A stretch of DNA of 64,000 nucleotides, taken from positions 62,001-126,000 of the forward strand of contig NZ_MLAN01000003.1 in assembly GCF_002272875.1 (NCBI RefSeq), in the 5' to 3' direction. Position 1 is the stretch's first letter. Each line of letters opens with the position of its first letter. The position numbers were made by a program, and so were the translations under genes. Positions 41,082 to 50,393 of this stretch are shown here, piece after piece. The notes under the pieces were generated by a model that was not told the origin of the DNA, searched no databases, and saw only the letters and a list, made by a program, of their open reading frames with translations. Source of the stretch: Helicobacter sp. 11S02629-2. Its GTDB lineage: Bacteria > Campylobacterota > Campylobacteria > Campylobacterales > Helicobacteraceae.

Positions 41082-41926
41082 CTTCCTTTATCCATGATAT
41101 CACTTATCCAAAGATTATCTAAAAGCCTTATATTTTCTACCCTAATAACTGCTATAACTATAGAATCTTCTAGCTTAGTAGTTATATGAAGTTCTTTATC
41201 TACAAACTCAAAGTACTCAACATAAACCTCACTTAAAGATTCCAAAGCACCTTTTTTAAGGGCTTCTACATCTTTTATGCCTTTTTTTACCCTCTCTTCT
41301 ATGGTAAAAAGTGCAGCTGATAAACAAAGGGCGTCTTTTCTTCCTTCTTTGCTTAAGTAGACGTTTCTAGAGCTAAAGGCAAGATTATCTTTATCTCTAA
41401 TTAGTGGCATGCCTATTACATTTATAGGGAGGTTTAAACTTTTTACCATCTTTTGTATCATTAAAAGCTGCTGGGCGTCTTTTTTACCAAAGTAGGCATT
41501 ATCTGGCAAGATGAGATTAAAGAACTTTAAAACGATGGTCAAAACGCCATCAAAGTGCCCCGGTCTAAGAAAGCCTTCAAAAACATAGCCCATAAACTTA
41601 GGTGCACTAACTTTTATAGGGTCTTTTTCATACATCTCTTCTACGCTTGGTAAAAATACCACATCAACCCCAAGCTTTTCGCAAACTGCTAAGTCAGCTT
41701 CTAGTGGCCTAGGATACTTGCTTAAATCTTCATGTGGTAAAAACTGTGTAGGATTTACAAAGATAGAAACCACACTTATGTCATTATCTTTCTTACTTTG
41801 AGCTATCAAGCTTGCATGGCCTAGATGCAAAGCACCCATGGTGGGGATAAAACCTATCTTTTTAGTGCCTGTTTTTAGGCTATTTAGCACTGTTATTAAT
41901 TCATTTTTAGCTTTTATTACTAGCAT
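41072..41926 (-). CDS. panC: pantothenate synthetase
   Basis: A 284-residue enzyme joining pantoate and beta-alanine with ATP to make vitamin B5. The HIGH-like ATP site is IPTMGALHLGHASL; the family segment FVNPTQFLPHEDLSKYPRP and the KMSKS-like SSRN in LAFSSRNVYLS are present. The length is normal. It is the first gene of a two-gene unit with the Hof porin, divergent to the NADH dehydrogenase-like gene. Confidence 0.96.
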   Translation of the reverse strand: MLVIKAKNELITVLNSLKTGTKKIGFIPTMGALHLGHASLIAQSKKDNDISVVSIFVNPTQFLPHEDLSKYPRPLEADLAVCEKLGVDVVFLPSVEEMYEKDPIKVSAPKFMGYVFEGFLRPGHFDGVLTIVLKFFNLILPDNAYFGKKDAQQLLMIQKMVKSLNLPINVIGMPLIRDKDNLAFSSRNVYLSKEGRKDALCLSAALFTIEERVKKGIKDVEALKKGALESLSEVYVEYFEFVDKELHITTKLEDSIVIAVIRVENIRLLDNLWISDIMDKGRCV

Positions 41927-42056
41927 GTCTATCTTTTGTTGTTTATATAATTAAATAAAATTTGAAGCTATATTTTACTGAATTATCCTCTTTATCTCGC
42001 TAAAATCAGTAAGCTTACGTAAATCTAACATATGCCATAGGCAAAAAGAGGGAGTT

Positions 42057-43229
42057 ATGGATAATAATAAATTAAAGATTGTAGTACTAGGTGCAGGATA
42101 TGCTAGCTTGTCTTTTATCAAGTCTTTAAATCACACTTTGCTAAAACAAGTGCAAATACAACTTATAACTAACAACCCATATCATTATTTTTCAGTACTT
42201 TTGCACGAAGTCGCAGTTGGAAACATGGACAAAAACGCCATAGTTATGCTAGATAAAGCCCTTCCAAAAGAAGTAGAGTTAATAGTAGACACAGTAACTG
42301 AGATAAGGCAAAATGAGGTCATAACCAAAAATGGCACTTATAGCTTTGATAAGCTAGTAGTAGGACTTGGGTTTAATAGCGAGTTTTTTAATATTAAAGG
42401 CGCTGAGTTAAACTCCATGACTTGTGGCAACTACAAAGAAGCCTTAGCTATAAAAGAGCGCCTTACTACACTACTAAAGATAAAAGCAAGTAAGGGCGAA
42501 AAGGTAGATATCGCTATATGTGGAGGTGGTTTTAGTGGAGTAGAGCTAGTATCATCCCTAGCCCAAAAAGTCTGCGAAGATAAAAACTTACCAAAAGATA
42601 GCATTAATATCTACTGCATAGAAGCCATGCCAAATATCATAGCAGCCTTCCCGCAACAGCTAATAGACGTGGCTAAAAAAAAGCTAGTTGAGTTAGGTGT
42701 AGTGCTTAAAACTGAACATAAGATTCTAGAGATAAAGCAAGATTCTATCACTTGTGACTATAAAGGCAGTGAGGTTAATATAAAAAGCGATCTTGCCATA
42801 TGGCTAGTTGGTGTAAGGGGTAATGCAGTCATAGGAAACTCACCAATCCTAGAAAGCTTTAGAGACAAAGTGGCAGTCACAAAAACGTTAAATGCCCCTA
42901 ACTTTAACCATATCTTTGTAGTAGGAGACTGCTCTTTTATGAAAGACAAAGAGGGTAAGCCCCTACCTCCAACCGCACAAATTGCCATCCAGCAAGGCAA
43001 GTATCTTGCTGGAGAGTTTAGTAATATCATAGAAGGCAAGATGCTAGCAGAGTTTAAGTTTGTATCTAAGGGGATGATTTGCTCGCTTGGAGAAGACTTT
43101 GCCATAGGTATTGGCACAGGACCTAATAAGTTTTATGTGGGAAAGGGTCCTATGTTTTTAAAGCGAAATGTTATAGAGGCTTACTGGAGGTTTAAAGTAG
43201 GTGGCATGAGAAGTCTTTTAAAAGGATGA
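42057..43229 (+). CDS. type II NADH dehydrogenase-like FAD protein
   Basis: A 390-residue two-dinucleotide-binding flavoprotein of the NDH-2 family, which feeds electrons from NAD(P)H to quinones without pumping. The FAD-binding GxGxxS is VVLGAGYASLSF at the N terminus; the NAD-binding Rossmann motif is IAICGGGFSGVEL (about residues 151-164); and VVGDCSF with PTAQIAIQQGKYL is the second FAD contact. The C terminus lacks a clear membrane helix, so binding would be by an amphipathic segment. Helicobacter complex I does not use NADH, so an alternative donor path of this kind would matter. GGGAG lies 6 bases upstream. Confidence 0.87.
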   Translation: MDNNKLKIVVLGAGYASLSFIKSLNHTLLKQVQIQLITNNPYHYFSVLLHEVAVGNMDKNAIVMLDKALPKEVELIVDTVTEIRQNEVITKNGTYSFDKLVVGLGFNSEFFNIKGAELNSMTCGNYKEALAIKERLTTLLKIKASKGEKVDIAICGGGFSGVELVSSLAQKVCEDKNLPKDSINIYCIEAMPNIIAAFPQQLIDVAKKKLVELGVVLKTEHKILEIKQDSITCDYKGSEVNIKSDLAIWLVGVRGNAVIGNSPILESFRDKVAVTKTLNAPNFNHIFVVGDCSFMKDKEGKPLPPTAQIAIQQGKYLAGEFSNIIEGKMLAEFKFVSKGMICSLGEDFAIGIGTGPNKFYVGKGPMFLKRNVIEAYWRFKVGGMRSLLKG

Positions 43230-43518
43230 ATAATCTAAAGGATTATTAAGGCTAGGGAAGCTTTCATATCCGCTTACATCATAGTTTGCCCTTAGCAAAC
43301 TATGATGTAATATATCTTTGTAATAAAACTACAATCTGCATATAAAAATTAATCACTTAATTAATACTTCAGATTTCTTAGTGCATGAGTTTAAGAAAAA
43401 ATAGATTCTAAAAATTGGGATAAAAGAAAAGAAGAAAAAGGTTGTATCTAAGATCTAAGCCCCTTAAAGCTAAGGGACTTAGGGTAAATCTAGCTAAAGT
43501 GCTAAAGTTTTATAAAAA

Positions 43519-44484
43519 CTATTTGTGCTCTATGCCTTCTATTCTTAAAACTTTGTTACCTAGCATTTCTGGTATCCAAAGTACACCGTGGTGTAAGAAT
43601 ATATCAGCTGGTGCTCTAAGTTTTACTGGAAGTTTGATCTCTTTATAACTACCATCTGGTTGTACTCTGTAAAGTTTTCCATCAGTAGAAGTGAAGTTCA
43701 AGCCATTCCAGTCGCTTACTAGGAAGCTTCCATTTGATTCTTTTTGAAGACCATCTAGCTCACCTTTTACACCACTAAATACTTCAAGTTTTTGAGTTTT
43801 CATGTTGTATTTCATAAGGTTAGCTGCGTTTTTACCACTTGCATCATAGCCAGCTATATAAAGCTCATCACCATCAAGAACTAAGCCATTAGGCCCGCCA
43901 AGTGCTGAATCTATCTTAACTAAAGTGCTGTACTTTTTAGCTTTAACGTCTACTTTTAAGATAAGACCAGTACCAGTATCACTTACTAGTAAAGTGTGGT
44001 CATTAAGAACTGCTATGTCGTTTAGGAAGATTGAACCTTTAACTGGTAGGTTAAAAACTTGTTTTTTAGTTTTGATGTTAAAGCCTTTGATAACACCTAC
44101 ATCTACCATGTAAAGTGTATCGCCTATCATATTCATACCTTTAGGGCCATCTAGTCCAGTTATCCATTTTTTGTGGATGATATTACCATGATGATCAAGC
44201 AAGCTTACAAAACCGTCGCCATCTTTTGCTATAGGAGCAAATTTACCAACGTTAGTTACATAAACGTGATGTTTAGTTACAAATACACTCTCCGGAGATG
44301 CTAAACCGTCTATTTCTTTAATTTTTAAGCCATCCATTTCCATAGTTTTACCCATAGACATAGATTTGTGATGACCGTGCATATCCATTGATTTATCAGC
44401 ATGCATATCAGATGCATTAGCTGCGAAAGCTATAGCACTAGATGCGATAACACTTAACACTACAGAGATTACTGTTTTTTTCAT
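43519..44484 (-). CDS. exported beta-propeller protein with a Met/His-rich head
   Basis: A 321-residue periplasmic protein: signal peptide to about residue 24 (AANA), then a Met/His/Asp-rich segment (about 25-50: MHADKSMDMHGHHKSM and so on), then a six-bladed propeller of the SMP-30/NHL kind with repeated phrases such as DGPKGMNMIGDTLYMVD and GGPNGLVLDGDELYIAG. The head looks like a copper- or silver-binding tail. The signal peptide and head resemble those of the small protein at 45055-45330. TTAGGAG precedes the ATG, and a 6-bp hairpin (GGATGC/GCATCC, 44505-44522) lies in the leader. The enzymatic activity of the propeller, if any, is unknown. Confidence 0.8.
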   Translation of the reverse strand: MKKTVISVVLSVIASSAIAFAANASDMHADKSMDMHGHHKSMSMGKTMEMDGLKIKEIDGLASPESVFVTKHHVYVTNVGKFAPIAKDGDGFVSLLDHHGNIIHKKWITGLDGPKGMNMIGDTLYMVDVGVIKGFNIKTKKQVFNLPVKGSIFLNDIAVLNDHTLLVSDTGTGLILKVDVKAKKYSTLVKIDSALGGPNGLVLDGDELYIAGYDASGKNAANLMKYNMKTQKLEVFSGVKGELDGLQKESNGSFLVSDWNGLNFTSTDGKLYRVQPDGSYKEIKLPVKLRAPADIFLHHGVLWIPEMLGNKVLRIEGIEHK

Positions 44485-45054
44485 TTATTACTCCTAAGCA
44501 ATAAGGATGCTTCTTGGCATCCACTTAACAAGATATAGACAAGCTAACCACAGCAAGTTGCCCAAACACAACCCATAAACCAGTAAACAAGAGAGGTTTA
44601 TACAATTGTCATGTGGTAGTAGTCTAGGGGGTATTATATGTAAGAAAGTGAGAATTTTTTCCAAAAAGGCGACTAAAAAAATAGTGGTTATCAAAAAATC
44701 TTATCTTGACTATAAAAATATACTTTTAAGGCTAGATTGGTTAATGAAAAAGAATCTAAATAGTAAATAAAAACTAAACTTTATATAAAAGAATAATACT
44801 GCATCTTTAAAATAGTAAAAAATATATACTAAAAATTAAAATTATCTTAAACTTTTAAAGAGATATAAGCTTTTTTACTTCTATTTATAAGCATTAAAAG
44901 TAGGTTTATAAAACAGATTAAACCTCTAGTGATATTATGTTTCATCCTTGCAAAACTAGACGTTCTTAACGCTAGTTGCTTGCAAGGGTTTTGACGCTTT
45001 TAAAGTTAGTCTCTTTAAAGTTCTAGGGATAAATACTTTTATGAGACTAGCTTA
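44485..45054. other. intergenic region between the two Met/His-rich genes
   Basis: 570 bp, AT-rich. A 66-codon minus-strand frame at 44494-44694 looks spurious (no family resemblance, overlaps the leader of the next gene). It holds the leader hairpin at 44505-44522, a 7-bp stem at 44902-44925 and the long hairpin at 44946-44987. Confidence 0.65.
44946..44987 (+). repeat. 18-bp stem-loop with an upstream -10 box
   Basis: CCTTGCAA/TTGCAAGG (8 bp), AACTAG/CTAGTT (6 bp) and CGTT/AACG (4 bp) stack with only an A and a GC bulge; the loop is CTT. TATTAT at 44933-44938 would start a transcript right at its foot, and GTTTT follows. It may be a small RNA or a terminator; no plus-strand gene lies nearby upstream. 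Confidence 0.5.
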
Positions 45055-45330
45055 CTACATAGATTTATGCATGTCTTTTTTATCCATAGACTTTTTATCC
45101 ATGTGTATTTCTTTTTTACTCATGCTCTTTTTTTCATGCATCTTTTTGTGTTCCATAGACTTGTGCATATGCATGTCTTTTTTGTCCATAGACTTTTTAT
45201 CCATGTGCATTTCTTTTTTATCCATATTCATAGACTTATCGCCATGCATATCCATCTGTGCGTTAGCTCCAAAAGCTAAAGCGCCACATGCAAACGCACC
45301 AAGCAAAACAGAAATTACTACTTTTTTCAT
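45055..45330 (-). CDS. small exported Met/His/Lys-rich repeat protein
   Basis: A 91-residue protein: signal peptide to about residue 24 (GANA), then 67 residues composed almost only of Met, His, Lys, Asp and Ser, arranged as repeats such as MDKKEMHMDKKSMDKKDMHM. Evenly spaced Met and His without Cys is typical of periplasmic copper(I) or silver binders; binding is inferred. Part of the gene is a 58-bp direct repeat at DNA level. The strong AAGGAG site suggests high expression. The signal peptide and head are like those of the propeller protein next door, on the same strand, 570 bp apart. No copper ATPase or regulator gene is in view. Confidence 0.75.
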   Translation of the reverse strand: MKKVVISVLLGAFACGALAFGANAQMDMHGDKSMNMDKKEMHMDKKSMDKKDMHMHKSMEHKKMHEKKSMSKKEIHMDKKSMDKKDMHKSM

Positions 45331-45542
45331 TTTCCTACTCCTTGTTAATGTAATGTATTAAAACACTCATTGAAAAATTTTTAGCATAGCCTAATGGCTA
45401 CCATACCCTGCTATAAAGCATACTAGCACTAGACTAGCTAGCAATTATTATAAGTAAGAAGTTAAGGAGACTTTGGAATTTATCTTTAAAAATATTAAAA
45501 TAGTCACAAAAATATGAACTTTATAAAATAAAAGTGAAGAAA

Positions 45543-45583
45543 AATCTTATTTTAGTAAAATAAAAGTTTACTAAAATAAGATT
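45543..45583 (-). repeat. 17-bp perfect hairpin with minus-strand T-rich tail
   Basis: AATCTTATTTTAGTAAA (45543-45559) pairs with TTTACTAAAATAAGATT (45567-45583) around a 7-base loop. On the minus strand it is followed by TTTTCTTCACTTTTATTTT, so it could terminate a transcript coming from higher coordinates. tsf already has its own terminator about 200 bases upstream of it, so it may close a small RNA. Confidence 0.55.
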
Positions 45584-45765
45584 AATAATAATAATTATCC
45601 TTTAATATTATGAATTAACAATAAAAATTAAAATAATATTACACTTTAAAAGTTTTGTAAGCTTTTTATATTATCAAGATTTCTTGATATCAATAAGTCA
45701 AATTTAATAAGGATTGATTTAAATATAAAAGACTAAAAAACTATAAAGTGAAATGGATTGTAAAT

Positions 45766-45805
45766 AAAAAAGAAAGAAGAACTAAGACTTCTTAAAGTCT
45801 TAGTT
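45766..45805 (-). terminator. terminator of the rpsB-tsf operon
   Basis: A perfect 11-bp stem AACTAAGACTT/AAGTCTTAGTT (45780-45805, 4-base loop). On the minus strand it is followed by CTTCTTTCTTTTTTATT. It begins 20 bases after the tsf stop codon. Confidence 0.75.
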
Positions 45806-45825
45806 TTATAAAAGCTTAAATGGCG

Positions 45826-46734
45826 CTACTTCATTTGTGCGGCAACTTCTTCAGCAAAGTTATCCACTTTTTTCTCTATGCCTTCACCTAGTTCAAATCT
45901 TACAAAGTCAACTATGTTAGCAGTAGTTTGAAGTGCTTTTGCAGAGTCATTAACAAAAGCTTCTATACTTTTTTTATCATCTAAGATATATTTTTGTTTT
46001 AGCAAAGTAACTTCTTCATAAAACTTAGCGATTTTCCCCGGTAGGATTTTTTCCCACATATTTTCTGGCTTGCCTTCTTTTGCTAGCAACTCTTTTGCTA
46101 TCTCAGTTTCCTTAGCTATAACCTCATCGCTTACGCATTTTGGACATAGATAACTTGGCTTCATAGTAGCAGCATGCATAGCCACACCTTTAGCTACTTC
46201 TATAAACTCAGAAGCTTTGGGAGATTCTATCTTGATAAGGGCACCTAGTTTAAAGTTGTGATGTACGTAACCATTTACTATTTGATTTGCATCGCAAGTA
46301 AAAGTTCTTAGTCTTCTTACAACTATATTTTCACCAATAGTTGCAATCTTACTTTTTAGATACTCTTCATAGCTCATGCCTTCGATTTGCTGAGTTAAAA
46401 GCTTGCTAACATCATCGATTGAGTTTTCAAAAACTAGGTCTAAAGTTTTAGCCACTAGGTCTTTAAAACCATCATTTTTAGCAACGAAGTCAGTTTCTGA
46501 GTTTAACTCTATCAAAGTAGCTTTTTTGAAATCAGGTGCTATCTTCATAGCTATAACGCCTTCACTTGCTACTCTATCGCCTTTTTTACCAGCCTTGCTT
46601 AGACCCTTCTTGCGAAGTATCTCTACGGCTTGTTCTATATCACCACTGGCTTCTTTTAAAGCACTTTTGCACTCCATGATCCCAGCATCTGTTTTATCTC
46701 TTAGCTCTTTTACTAATTTTGCACTAATTTCCAT
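45826..46734 (-). CDS. tsf: translation elongation factor Ts
   Basis: A 302-residue nucleotide exchange factor that recycles EF-Tu. It has the N-terminal UBA-like domain (LVKELRDKTDAGIMECKSAL), the EF-Tu contact motif TDFVAKN in NSETDFVAKNDGF, and the coiled-coil region further on. A CPKC pair occurs at about residues 197-200. Expressed with rpsB, 13 bases upstream, and closed by a strong terminator. Confidence 0.96.
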   Translation of the reverse strand: MEISAKLVKELRDKTDAGIMECKSALKEASGDIEQAVEILRKKGLSKAGKKGDRVASEGVIAMKIAPDFKKATLIELNSETDFVAKNDGFKDLVAKTLDLVFENSIDDVSKLLTQQIEGMSYEEYLKSKIATIGENIVVRRLRTFTCDANQIVNGYVHHNFKLGALIKIESPKASEFIEVAKGVAMHAATMKPSYLCPKCVSDEVIAKETEIAKELLAKEGKPENMWEKILPGKIAKFYEEVTLLKQKYILDDKKSIEAFVNDSAKALQTTANIVDFVRFELGEGIEKKVDNFAEEVAAQMK

Positions 46735-46747
46735 CCAGCTTCCTTTA

Positions 46748-47542
46748 TTAAAGTGGTTTTTCTTCTATAGCGTCTAAAACTAAAGTTTCTTCTTCTTTTG
46801 TTGCTTCTTTCTCTTCAGATGCACTTTCAACTTCACTATCTTCTTCTTGCTTATCTTTTTCACCACTCATCTCTCTACCTTCAATGATGGCATCACTCAT
46901 CTCTTTGCAGAAAAGCTGGATAGAACGTATAGCATCATCATTGCCCGGTACTGGGAAGTCAACAACATCAGGATCGCAGTTAGTATCAAGTAAAGCAATT
47001 ACAGGCATACCTAGTCTTCTGGCTTCAGCAACTGCGATTTTTTCTTTTACTACGTCTATTACTAAGATCATATCTGGGGCTGCTTTCATATGTCTAACAC
47101 CGCCAAGATACTTAGTTAACTTATCTTTTTTACGCTCTATCATAAGTCTTTCTTTTTTAGTTAGTAAGTCTATTTGCCCGCTTGCTTCCATAGCTTCTAT
47201 GGCTTCTAACTTTCTAACTGACTTTTTGATAGTACTAAAGTTTGTAAGCATACCACCAAGCCATCTGTAGTTTACATAAGGTGCGCCAACTTTTTCAGCA
47301 TACTCTTTTATAGTATCGCTTGCTTGTTTTTTAGTACCCACAAACATTATGCTTTTGCCTTGGGCTGAAGCATCTCTTACTACGTTGTAGATGTATCTAA
47401 AATATCTTAAAGTTTTTTGTAAGTCTATGATGTGTATGTTTTTTCTAACACCAAAGATATATTTTTTCATTTTTGGATTCCATCTTCTTGTCTGATGTCC
47501 AAAATGTACGCCGCACTCTAGTAAGTCTTTCATTGTTACCAT
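46748..47542 (-). CDS. rpsB: 30S ribosomal protein S2 with an acidic tail
   Basis: A 264-residue small-subunit protein. Typical segments: [42 protein letters not shown] and [13 protein letters not shown]. The last 40 residues are strongly acidic ([20 protein letters not shown] and on), longer than in many bacteria, as also known from other Campylobacterota. It is the first gene of the rpsB-tsf operon. Confidence 0.97.
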   Translation of the reverse strand: MVTMKDLLECGVHFGHQTRRWNPKMKKYIFGVRKNIHIIDLQKTLRYFRYIYNVVRDASAQGKSIMFVGTKKQASDTIKEYAEKVGAPYVNYRWLGGMLTNFSTIKKSVRKLEAIEAMEASGQIDLLTKKERLMIERKKDKLTKYLGGVRHMKAAPDMILVIDVVKEKIAVAEARRLGMPVIALLDTNCDPDVVDFPVPGNDDAIRSIQLFCKEMSDAIIEGREMSGEKDKQEEDSEVESASEEKEATKEEETLVLDAIEEKPL

Positions 47543-47682
47543 AATTTCTCCTTGTAACTTGTGTTAAGGTTTTTTCCTCCATACTTTTTAAAGCTTACGC
47601 TCAACCTATTAGGAAAGTATGTGTGTTTTTTACACGAACTATAATTATATAACTTTAAGCTTATAGTTTTATAAATAGATTC

Positions 47683-48654
47683 TTAAAAATCCTCTTTAGC
47701 ACAAAACTCTAAGCCTTCAAACCCAAGCTTATAAGAGTGCAGCATAAGCCTTGCCTTAGGCTTAGCCTTAGAATCAAGATAGACTTCTTTTGTATCAAGA
47801 TACTTTCTTGCCTCTTCATCACTTACGCCATAAAGAAAGTCATTAACTATCTTATAGCCTATGGAAGCTAGATGGATTCTAAGCTGATGGGTTCTGCCAG
47901 TTAAAGGCACTAAAAGCACCCTTGTAAAAAGGTTATTACACTTTAGCGGATAGACTATAGTTAAGGCCCCTTTAGCGTTTATCTCAGCTTTTAAAGTCAA
48001 AGTCTTAGCTAAGCCAAAAAGCTCTTCTTTACTATACTCATAAGGATCAAACCTTAGCACTTCCCCATCATAAGCCCTACCTCTAACACATAAATCGCCA
48101 CTATGCTCCCTATTAGTTATAGCCTTATTTATGATAAAAGCCTTAGTAAGACTGCCTTTAACTAAGGCTACATACTCCTTATATATCTTATCTTCTTGGA
48201 AGAGGTTTTTAAGATAGACTTCGCTTTTTTTATCCTTCCCACAAAGCACTAAGCCACTTGTCTCATAATCTAGCCTATGGGCGAGATTAGCCTCTAAGTT
48301 ATCAAACTTCACTTGGTCTAGCAAGCTAGGAGTGGAATCTAACTTTTTTGGGTGACTTAAAAGATTAGGTGGTTTGTTATAGATGATAAAGTTTATATCT
48401 TTAGTATCACCCTCTTTAACTGGAGTAAATCGCCCCTCGCTAAAAGGCAAGATTCCAAGGTCTATAGGCTCAAACTCTAGCATAGTAGCCTTGCTAGCTT
48501 TTAACTCCATACCCTTTCTTATAATAACTCCATCTTGATAGAATCTCCCTCTATCAAGTATCTTTTGAGCTTCATTAGTCCCATAAAGCCTAGATAAAAA
48601 CAAGCTTGCTTTACAAGGCTCTTTTACATCTAGCAGTCTTCTTACAAAGGGCAT
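47683..48654 (-). CDS. RluA/RluD-family pseudouridine synthase
   Basis: A 323-residue RNA-modifying enzyme. The catalytic motif is HRLDYETSGLVLCGK with the active-site Asp; the segment GRTHQLRIHLASIGYKIVND is the second family motif. The N-terminal ~90 residues look like a reduced S4-type domain. Its start codon overlaps the recJ stop by one base, so it is coupled to recJ. Target uridines (23S rRNA or tRNA) cannot be read from the sequence. Confidence 0.92.
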   Translation of the reverse strand: MPFVRRLLDVKEPCKASLFLSRLYGTNEAQKILDRGRFYQDGVIIRKGMELKASKATMLEFEPIDLGILPFSEGRFTPVKEGDTKDINFIIYNKPPNLLSHPKKLDSTPSLLDQVKFDNLEANLAHRLDYETSGLVLCGKDKKSEVYLKNLFQEDKIYKEYVALVKGSLTKAFIINKAITNREHSGDLCVRGRAYDGEVLRFDPYEYSKEELFGLAKTLTLKAEINAKGALTIVYPLKCNNLFTRVLLVPLTGRTHQLRIHLASIGYKIVNDFLYGVSDEEARKYLDTKEVYLDSKAKPKARLMLHSYKLGFEGLEFCAKEDF

Positions 48655-50381
48655 TAAAATAGATTATTTATAAAAAGTACGACTTTATTTTCATTAAAGC
48701 TATCTTGATTTAAAGTAAAACTAAACCTCAAGATATCACCTATCTCAAAATGCCTTGGCTTTTGTTCTATCCCAAACATCATAGCCTTAAACTCCAAGTC
48801 TCCTTTATAAAGAAGAAATTCTATAAACTTACTTTTCATGATAAAAGACTTTATATAAAGCTCAGCATAAAATGTAGGCATAGTATTAGAGTTACCATAG
48901 GGCTCATACTTATCTAAAAGCCTTAAGGTGTTCATGTTTATAAGGTTATGAGAGATCTTACCTATGATGCTAGTTTCAGTTTTATTTTCAAAGTAAACTG
49001 GCTGAAAGCTTTCTACAAAGGCTTGTACATTTTCAAACTTCAAAGCAAGTCCTACTGCACCGGTATGACCACCAAAGCGGTTTAAAAGATGAGAAAGCTT
49101 TTGCACGCTTGCTATTAAGTCTACATTTTCAAAGCTTCTACCACTACCTTTATAGTCTTCAATCTTTGACTTAGTTAAAACAAAGGCTGGCTTTTTGTAC
49201 TTATCAGCTAATCTTCCTGCAACTATACCTATAACGCCCTCATGCCAGTCTTTACCAACTGCCATTATAAGATTAGGCGTCTCTATCATAGTCTCACAAG
49301 CCTCTTGAAAGACCTCTTCTTGTAAGACTTTTCTTTTTTGATTAAGATCTTTTAGAATCTTAAAGTAGTAGTAAGCCTCTTTTTCATCCCTTGCTAGCAA
49401 AAACTTCAAAGCCACTTTACCATCATCCATCCTGCCAGCTGAGTTTAAAAGAGGGGCTAGCTTAAAGCCAAACATCGTAGAATCTGCCTTTGATATATAA
49501 AAGCCTCTTTTAAAGGTCTCAAGGCAAGGTCTTTTTTGATGATGAAAACTCTTTATGGCATAGTTACATATAGTGTGATTTAGCGCATTAAGAGGCATAA
49601 CATCTGAGATGATAGAGATGCCTACTAAAAATACAAGGCTTGATCTTTGCCAATTCTCTAACTTTATATCTAAACTACTAGCTATACCTCTAGTAAAGTA
49701 CCACGCAACTAGCGACCCACACACTTCTTCATAAGGGAAGTTGCAAGTCTCTTGCTTAGGATTTATTAAAAAATCACAAGGTGGTATTAGCTCTTTGCCA
49801 TCTTCGTCTTGATGCAAAGTGTGATGATCTGTGATGATAAAACGTATATTTTTACTAGCACAAAGCTTTCCTGCTTCAAAACTTGAAACGCCATTATCCA
49901 CAGTTATGATTAAGGCTATATCTGGATTGTTTTCAAGCTCTTCTAAGAATAAGACTTCAGAAAATCCATAGCCGTGCTTAAAGCGATTTGGTATAGTAAA
50001 GCTGACATTTTCATAGCCAATGTACTTGAAAAAATCAAGCATGATAGCACTAGCACAGATTCCATCTGCGTCATAGTCCCCAGCTATCATTATATGCTTA
50101 TCTTGTTTTATATATTCTGCGACTAGTTTTGAAGCTTCTTTGATATTTTTCATCTCAAGATGACTTGGAATCTGAGATATATGGTTTATCTCAAAGTCCT
50201 CTACTCTACCATCTAAGATTCTTTTTAAGTCATTTATATGTTTAAGGGTGGGCACTTCATCCAAAAAGCTAGGGTTTAAGTTGCTTTTTAAAGATATATC
50301 ACTTGAGTTGCTAGCACTAAAAGTGCTAGTCTTAAAGGTACTACTATGATCTTGGGCTGAAGGTCTAACATTTTTATCCAT
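48654..50381 (-). CDS. recJ: single-strand exonuclease RecJ
   Basis: A 575-residue DHH-family 5'-3' exonuclease acting in recombination and mismatch repair. Motifs: DYDADGICASAIM, the DHH in ITDHHTLHQDEDG, and the DHHA1 domain with RFGGHTGAVGLAL. The first 30 residues are Ser-rich and probably disordered. Placed between pyrG (12 bases upstream) and the pseudouridine synthase. Confidence 0.95.
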   Translation of the reverse strand: MDKNVRPSAQDHSSTFKTSTFSASNSSDISLKSNLNPSFLDEVPTLKHINDLKRILDGRVEDFEINHISQIPSHLEMKNIKEASKLVAEYIKQDKHIMIAGDYDADGICASAIMLDFFKYIGYENVSFTIPNRFKHGYGFSEVLFLEELENNPDIALIITVDNGVSSFEAGKLCASKNIRFIITDHHTLHQDEDGKELIPPCDFLINPKQETCNFPYEEVCGSLVAWYFTRGIASSLDIKLENWQRSSLVFLVGISIISDVMPLNALNHTICNYAIKSFHHQKRPCLETFKRGFYISKADSTMFGFKLAPLLNSAGRMDDGKVALKFLLARDEKEAYYYFKILKDLNQKRKVLQEEVFQEACETMIETPNLIMAVGKDWHEGVIGIVAGRLADKYKKPAFVLTKSKIEDYKGSGRSFENVDLIASVQKLSHLLNRFGGHTGAVGLALKFENVQAFVESFQPVYFENKTETSIIGKISHNLINMNTLRLLDKYEPYGNSNTMPTFYAELYIKSFIMKSKFIEFLLYKGDLEFKAMMFGIEQKPRHFEIGDILRFSFTLNQDSFNENKVVLFINNLF

Positions 50382-50393
50382 GATAAACCTTCT

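Larger units (their letters stand above)
45331..45825. other. intergenic region between the Met/His-rich gene and tsf
   Basis: 495 bp, no plausible gene. It contains the tsf terminator (45766-45805), an 18-base dyad TATCAAG-attt-CTTGATA (45672-45689), a 9-bp dyad TAATATTAT/ATAATATTA (45603-45641) and the 17-bp hairpin at 45543-45583. Confidence 0.65.

Noticed and set aside
44494-44694. 66-codon hydrophobic frame upstream of the propeller gene
   Set aside because: It overlaps the leader hairpin and Shine-Dalgarno of the propeller gene, has no ribosome site and resembles no family.
27463-44987. Shared 12-mer TTGCTTGCAAGG in the hairpins at 27463-27474 and 44976-44987
   Set aside because: Many 12-mer pairs are expected by chance in 64 kb, and the rest of the two hairpins differs.
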